A stretch of 64,000 bases of DNA, taken from the NCBI GenBank assembly GCA_948470475.1, contig OX419347.1, positions 7,970,068 through 8,034,067 of the forward strand. The letters are read 5' to 3'. A model generated the notes under the pieces. It did no database searches. It saw only the letters and a program-made list of their open reading frames with translations, and had not been told where the DNA came from. Numbering within the stretch: the stretch's first letter is position 1; each line of letters begins with the position of its first letter. The DNA comes from Galaxea fascicularis. Lineage: Eukaryota > Cnidaria > Anthozoa > Scleractinia > Euphylliidae. Shown in pieces: positions 59,500 to 64,000 of the stretch. A program made the position numbers and the translations under genes.

Positions 59500-60609
59500 T
59501 ATGATCTTGCCAAGGAATTTAAGGCTAATCATCTTCTTTTCATGGATGATATGAAACTGTTTGGATTCATTACTACAAACTGTACAGTGGTTTAGTGAGG
59601 ACATTGGAATGGAGTTTGGGTTGAAAAAGTGTGGTGAGTTGTTAACGAAAAGAGGAAATAAGGTGAGATTTGATGGTATTACGCTTTTGGATGGGCGGAT
59701 AATGAGAGAAATTATAAAGGAAGAAGGGTACAAATGTTTAGGGATTCTTGGGGTGGACATGATGAGGGAAAAGGAGATGAAAAAACGACTTGCAAGAGAG
59801 TACAAAAGCAGGTTGAAGCTTGTGTTGCAATCAAAATTGAATGGAAAGAACAAGATTAACGCCATTAACTCCTGGGCAATCTCTGTACTGAGGTACGGAG
59901 CAGGTAATATAAGAAGGACAAAGGAAGAGCTAAAAACATTGGATAGAATGACTAGAAAGGTGTATTAACAATGAATGGTGCTTTTCGTCCAAGAGGCCGG
60001 GGATTGATAAGCTGTGAGGGATGTGTGAGAAGAGAGGAAAACAGTCTAGGATGGTATGTGAAGAATTCTCTGGAAGGCCTGCTGCAAGTGGTAAGGGCTA
60101 CTAGTGTAATTAGGAGTGAGGAAACAGTGAACAAAGATGAATTCAAGACATCTTGGAACGATGAGAAACTCAACAGTTGGAACGAAAAAAGGCTGCATGG
60201 TCAATTTGTAAGAGAAACATCAGAAACGACGCATGTAGAAGAAACGTGGAGCTGGTTGCGAAAAGCAGACTTGAAGATCCAAACAGAAACACTTATTTGT
60301 GCAGGCCAAGAACAAGCTCTTAGGACTAACTATGTAAAATACCGTATCGACTGAACGGTGGAATCCCCATTATGTAGGCTATGTGGTGAGAAAAGTGAGA
60401 GTGTAAACCATATTGTCTGTGAGCGTAAAAAGCTGGCCCAAAGGGAATACAAACAGAGACACGACAATGTTGCAAAAGTAGTTCATTGGAAGTTGTGTGA
60501 GAAGTATCATCTGGAAAAAAAGATAAGTGGTACGAACACGCACCTGACTGTAAGTCAAAACGATGAGGTTAAACTACTGTGGAACGTGAACATACATACC
60601 TCTTACTAA
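59500..60609 (+). pseudogene. LINE ORF2 remnant: RT palm/thumb, CCHC knuckle (restriction-like endonuclease type)
   Basis: HLLFMDDMKLFG (59530-59565) is the RT catalytic FMDD motif. A one-base frame change is followed by a thumb region (WFSEDIGMEFGLKKC to RRTKEELKTLDRMTRK, stop at 59968). A further frame (59971-60354) includes RLHGQFVRETSET and AGQEQALRTNYVKY. After a TGA the CCHC knuckle CRLCGEKSESVNHIVCERKK and KLLWNVN follow. The endonuclease continues at 60890 after a MITE insertion. The same family appears at 54855 and at 61440-62770. Confidence 0.8.
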
Positions 60610-60889
60610 CCGAGTTCGACGTCCGTACTGTAAGTTACGGACCGAGTTTTTACCCGCGCACTTATGGCCTAAGCGCGAATCGCACGGGCCATAAATCAAC
60701 CGGAAAAAACGAGGATCCGTAACTTACAGTACGGACCGAGAAAACGAGGTTAGTGAGATATTTATTATATCCCTGACGTTAATCAGGCATGCGGGAAAGG
60801 AAACTTTAAAATTTAGCGGGCCATATAATGAAGTACGACCCGCTAAATTGACTCACAACGCACGTACTAACTGAGAGATATAATAAAGT
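60600..60889. mobile_element. MITE inserted into the LINE endonuclease
   Basis: Left sequence TTACTAACCGAG with GTCCGTACTGTAAGTTACGG pairs with CCGTAACTTACAGTACGGAC and CGAGGTTAGTGA (60718-60755). A second hairpin, TTTAGCGGG...CCCGCTAAA, occupies 60816-60848, and the element ends near GAGAGATATAATAAAG. The LINE reading resumes immediately after (TGTGATCATGTCATTGAAGC). Borders are good to a few bases. Confidence 0.7.
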
Positions 60890-61340
60890 GTGATCATGTC
60901 ATTGAAGCCAGAAGACCGGTCATTGTAATTGTAAATAAACAGGAGAGAAAGTGCACTGTTATTGATATTGCCATACCAGCGGATTAACGAATTGGTGAAA
61001 AGGAGAATGAGAAAGTTGAAAAGAATCAGGAGCTTAAAAGAGAAATTGCAAGAATGTGGAACACGAGAACTGTGCAGGTGGTACCAATTGTTATAGGATC
61101 ATTGGAAAGTGTAACAAAAAAACTTGGACAAGTGGCTGGGAAAGTTGGATGTCAAAATCAGTATTTCATTGCTACAGTTAGTAGAAACTGCAAGGATTTT
61201 GAGAAAAGCATTGGAGCTCTAGAGTAAGGAGAAAACTCTAAGGGACCTTTGGTCATGTGCTATGACTCGCTCCCTTAGGAAGCAAACCGGAAAAAAATCA
61301 TCCAGTTCACAAAGATGATAATAATAACAGTGTTGACTCG
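60890..61340 (+). pseudogene. LINE restriction-like endonuclease and 3' UTR (continuation)
   Basis: The frame reads HVIEARRPVIVIV, then TVIDIAIPAD, the endonuclease active-site region, followed by a TAA in place of a sense codon near 60985 and RMWNTRTVQVVPIVIGSLES, ending near 61227. The 3' tail has AAGATGATAATAATAACAG (61313-61331), a short satellite-like end. Confidence 0.75.
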
Positions 61341-61439
61341 GTCACCACCAATAAATGGCTCTCAAGTAATCTGAAAGGAGAAACGGGTAGCAGCTTAAGA
61401 CCAGGCAATAAACACCAGAAACTACCAGAAAGTAATATG

Positions 61440-62034
61440 TGGCCAGCAAGTGGAAAGCAAATGTAGAATGTTCTCACAACATGAAGAGAAAGTGGTCCAA
61501 ATCGTATCTGGACGGCAGCTATTAGCCAAAACAGAGTACATCGCCTGGCATGATAAAGCTACAGCATGTCTCCACTGGAACATCTGTCAAGATAATAAGA
61601 TTGAAGTCACAGACAAGTGGTACGAGCAAAAGCCAGAGACTGTGACGCACAATTAAGACGACAACATCAGATGTTGTTGGACATGCCAGTCAATACTGAT
61701 AGAACCATTACAGCCAACAGACCAGACATCATCGTTAAAGATTCAGGGAATTCCCCCTGCAAACTGATTGATGTGACTATTCCCTCAGACAGAAACATCA
61801 CTCTGAAAGCAATAGAAAAGAAAAGCAAGTACGAAGATCTAGAGCTAGAAATACAGAGAATGTGGCAGATGAAAACTGAAGTGATCCCTGTGGTTGTTGG
61901 TACGCTTAGTACAGTAAAGAAGGGGTTGGTAGAAAACATCAAGAGAGTATCAGAGAAAGCTACTGCGACAGAGACCCAAAAGATCAGCGTGCTGGGATCT
62001 GCACGAATCCTCAGGAAGGTGCTAAATGTATAAT
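61440..62034 (+). pseudogene. Second copy of LINE CCHC/endonuclease tail
   Basis: A diverged CCHC region (KCRMFSQHEEKVVQIVSGRQ, two Cys lost) is followed by a frameshift near 61620 into an open frame with ITANRPDIIVKD, CKLIDVTIPSD and RMWQMKTEVIPVVVGTLST, to TAA 62031-62033. The RPD and IDVTIPSD segments match the endonuclease active site. The end of this frame (GSARILRKVL) is typical of the C-terminus of these LINE proteins. Confidence 0.78.
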
Positions 62035-62059
62035 GCAGCAAAGGAAAAGAGAGACTTTA

Positions 62060-62345
62060 AACAAGACGAAAAGACGCCTTGAATAGATGGAAAGAGAAAA
62101 AAATGTATGGTCAATTCCTGCGTGAAATGCCCGAGACAGTTGACAAAGAAAAGATCTTGGAGTGGACTGGGAAAAGCGACTTGAAAGTTGAAACGGAAGC
62201 AATTATCTTTGCCGACCAAGAACAGGCACTGAGAACGAACTATGTCAAGTTCAACATTGACAAGTCAGTGGAATCCCCACGTTGTAGAGGGGTGAAACAA
62301 TAAACCATATTAGTGAATGTAAGATACTGGCACAGAAAGAGAACA
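62060..62345 (+). pseudogene. LINE fragment preceding the CCHC knuckle
   Basis: The frame reads KMYGQFLREMPETVDKEK, then ADQEQALRTNYVKFNIDKSV, the same block seen at 60180-60350. It then loses the knuckle by a short deletion (ESPRCRGVKQ, stop 62301-62303). Confidence 0.75.
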
Positions 62346-62885
62346 AGGTCCACTGCAAGCTCTGTTGTAAGTATGATTTGAGCAAATTTTGTGTAAGTTA
62401 CAAAAGTGCCACCAACATTTTTCATGTTCCCTGATGTCCCCTTAACACATTTATGTAGGTGGCACCTTTGCTGCCTGAAACTCGCACGGGACTTTCAGTT
62501 ACTACATATGCTCCCGGACTAAAAAGTGAGAAGTGGTAAGAACACCAGCCGGAAAGGGTTGTGGAAAACGAAAGATATGAAGATCTTGTAGGACATGACC
62601 ATCCAGAGTGACGATGCCATCAGCACTGGTCCAACCCGTTTCTCTACTGGGGTTACCGTCCCACCCTCCCATCTGATGTAAGAATGTATGCAGCGACAAT
62701 AAACCACATTATTAGTGAATGTAAGATACTGGCAAAGAAAGAGTACAAGAGAAGACGTCTCACCTATGCTTCTAAAACCCTGAACAGCTGTTTTCATCCC
62801 TCAGTCATGACCTAGACAATCTGAAACAATGGCTCTGTGGTGATCGCTATGTGACTGCGTGACAGCTTTCATTTAATCATGACTT
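62346..62885 (+). pseudogene. Scrambled small LINE tail fragments
   Basis: Broken frames include QPERVVENERYE near 62540 and HIISECKILAKKEYKRR near 62706, both belonging to the same endonuclease-type LINE tail. Between them are short unrelated segments. Confidence 0.55.
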
Positions 62886-62889
62886 TTGT

Positions 62890-64000
62890 TTTGATTCGTT
62901 GCTAAGCGATTCTGTGAGGCTGCGAAACAACAACCACAACAACAGAAACGAGAAGAGGAATGGTATTAAAGGAAACTCGACTTCGAGAAAGTACGAGTAA
63001 GGAGAAGCAAACACCATCCTCAACGCAATCAGTAAAATTACGGAAGTACACCATTACGCCGTTCACTGGGAAATGGTTACGCGTCTAAAACCAATTTACA
63101 GTGAAGTGGATTGTTCATCGATTGTGGAAATTAGCAAGTTTAATTATTTACTGGAGCTGGCCTAAGACAAACCAAAGGATGACATTCTAGGCCTTCCTCA
63201 CACGGAGGACGGGTATCACGGCGCAAAGCGCATCCTGAAGCAGAACTATGGGAAGGATTCAAAAGTGCAGAAGGCCTTGATAAAGGATCCACAAACTTCA
63301 CAGTACACACGAGTTCTACAACAAGCTTTCCAGCGTAGTGCGCACGCTCATCACGATAAAAAGGGTGACGACAGGTCAGAGTATGGTCTATACACTGATG
63401 GATAAGCTTGGACCTGTCCGAGATGTACTCGTACAAAAGGACGACACCTGGGTGGAATGGGGCCTAGAGAAGCTTGTGGAAAACCTGCGCAAGTACGTGG
63501 AGGGATTATTGTGGAAAGAATGAAGACAACTTTAGACAACAGCCGTGCAGAAGAGACAAAGAAAAGATACCCCTTGGGAATTCCGAAGAGCCAAGACCGA
63601 GCCTGAGGCCTTCCTGCGTTTATTACAACTCTGACCAGCATTCAAGTTCGAACTATATCAGGGTACTCGATATGGCTGCAAGGAGAGCAACACTGAATAG
63701 AAACTACAACTGCACACGAGTGGGGCATGCGGCATCGCAGCGTAGGTCTTGAGGATGCAGAAACTGCCAGAGGAAGCGTCACACTTCAATTTACAATCAA
63801 GTGAAATCAACAGTCGACTTTCTGCACAACCCAAGATGGGAAAAGAACTTGAGTTTGCTAAAGAGCCATGCAAGCAAGTTACATCTGACAGTACTGGAAA
63901 AGGTTGGAACAGACACAGTTCAAGTGTTGTTCGACTCAGGAGCCGGAAGTTCTTATTTGTGTACGGACATCATCACTAAACTTCACCAGAAACCTGCCAA
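62890..64000 (+). pseudogene. BEL/Pao LTR retrotransposon, gag and start of protease, degenerate, runs off the window
   Basis: Decayed frames show, in order: a Gln-rich coiled-coil-like start (about 62920), a DUF1759-like gag core (LGLPHTEDGYHGAKRILKQ, 63190-63245), a region with FDRxW-type WVEWGLEKLVENLRKY (63450-63515), a zinc-knuckle area with CVYYNSDQHSSSN (63619-63655) and a retroviral-type aspartic protease segment carrying VLFDSGAG (63925-63960). Order and motifs fit a Pao/BEL gag-pol start. Breaks: a stop after the gag core region, frameshifts near 63300-63400 and 63500-63620, and a changed knuckle residue. The 5' LTR was not found and the pol region lies beyond the window. It is inactive as it stands. 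Confidence 0.75.

Noticed and set aside
1..64000. CRISPR array, bacterial operon or phage features
   Set aside because: There are no spaced direct repeats with unique spacers, genes are intron-containing, and the TEs are eukaryotic; the window is animal nuclear DNA.

Overview
This is a stretch of animal nuclear DNA. It is A+T-rich by eye, with intron-rich genes, GT-AG splice sites and many decayed mobile elements. The mix of families (Merlin, Mutator-like, LINEs of two endonuclease types, BEL/Pao, a tRNA-derived SINE, many palindromic MITEs) together with gene sequence similar to human suggests a cnidarian, most likely an anthozoan such as a stony coral. I cannot fix the species. Most short open frames here are chance. 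Real genes were rebuilt from exons with matching phase and splice signals.

Layout. 1-2.5 kb: the last five exons of a malate/L-lactate dehydrogenase (Ldh_2 family) gene on +, with its 5' part outside the window. 2.5-10 kb: repeats, including a perfect 94-bp palindrome with a 9-bp target-site duplication (TSD), a 1.4-kb Mutator-like element with its own 9-bp TSD, and a Merlin transposase pseudogene. 10.1-11.9 kb: a four-exon THAP-domain gene on +. 12-15.9 kb: stacked MITEs and a nested element pair.

15,985-47,628: the complete PPWD1 gene (WD40 plus cyclophilin peptidyl-prolyl isomerase, a spliceosome-associated protein) in 19 exons encoding 620 aa, all exon phases agreeing. Its introns hold a degenerate LINE, two other LINE fragments and many MITEs.

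47.6-52.7 kb has no gene I can support. 52,751-54,076 on the minus strand holds the last two exons of a gene I do not recognise. From 54.5 kb to the end the window is a retrotransposon graveyard: pieces of a LINE with a CCHC knuckle and a restriction-like endonuclease, a 5'-truncated reverse transcriptase with an open 391-codon frame, a tRNA-derived SINE, a 295-bp tandem duplication, and the gag/protease start of a degenerate BEL/Pao element that runs off the right edge.

The host genes look like unrelated housekeeping loci with no shared pathway. The most unusual material is in the repeats: perfect or nested palindromes with clear TSDs, stacked palindromes directly upstream of PPWD1, a hammerhead-ribozyme-like core in one palindrome, and a THAP domain that appears to lack one zinc ligand.
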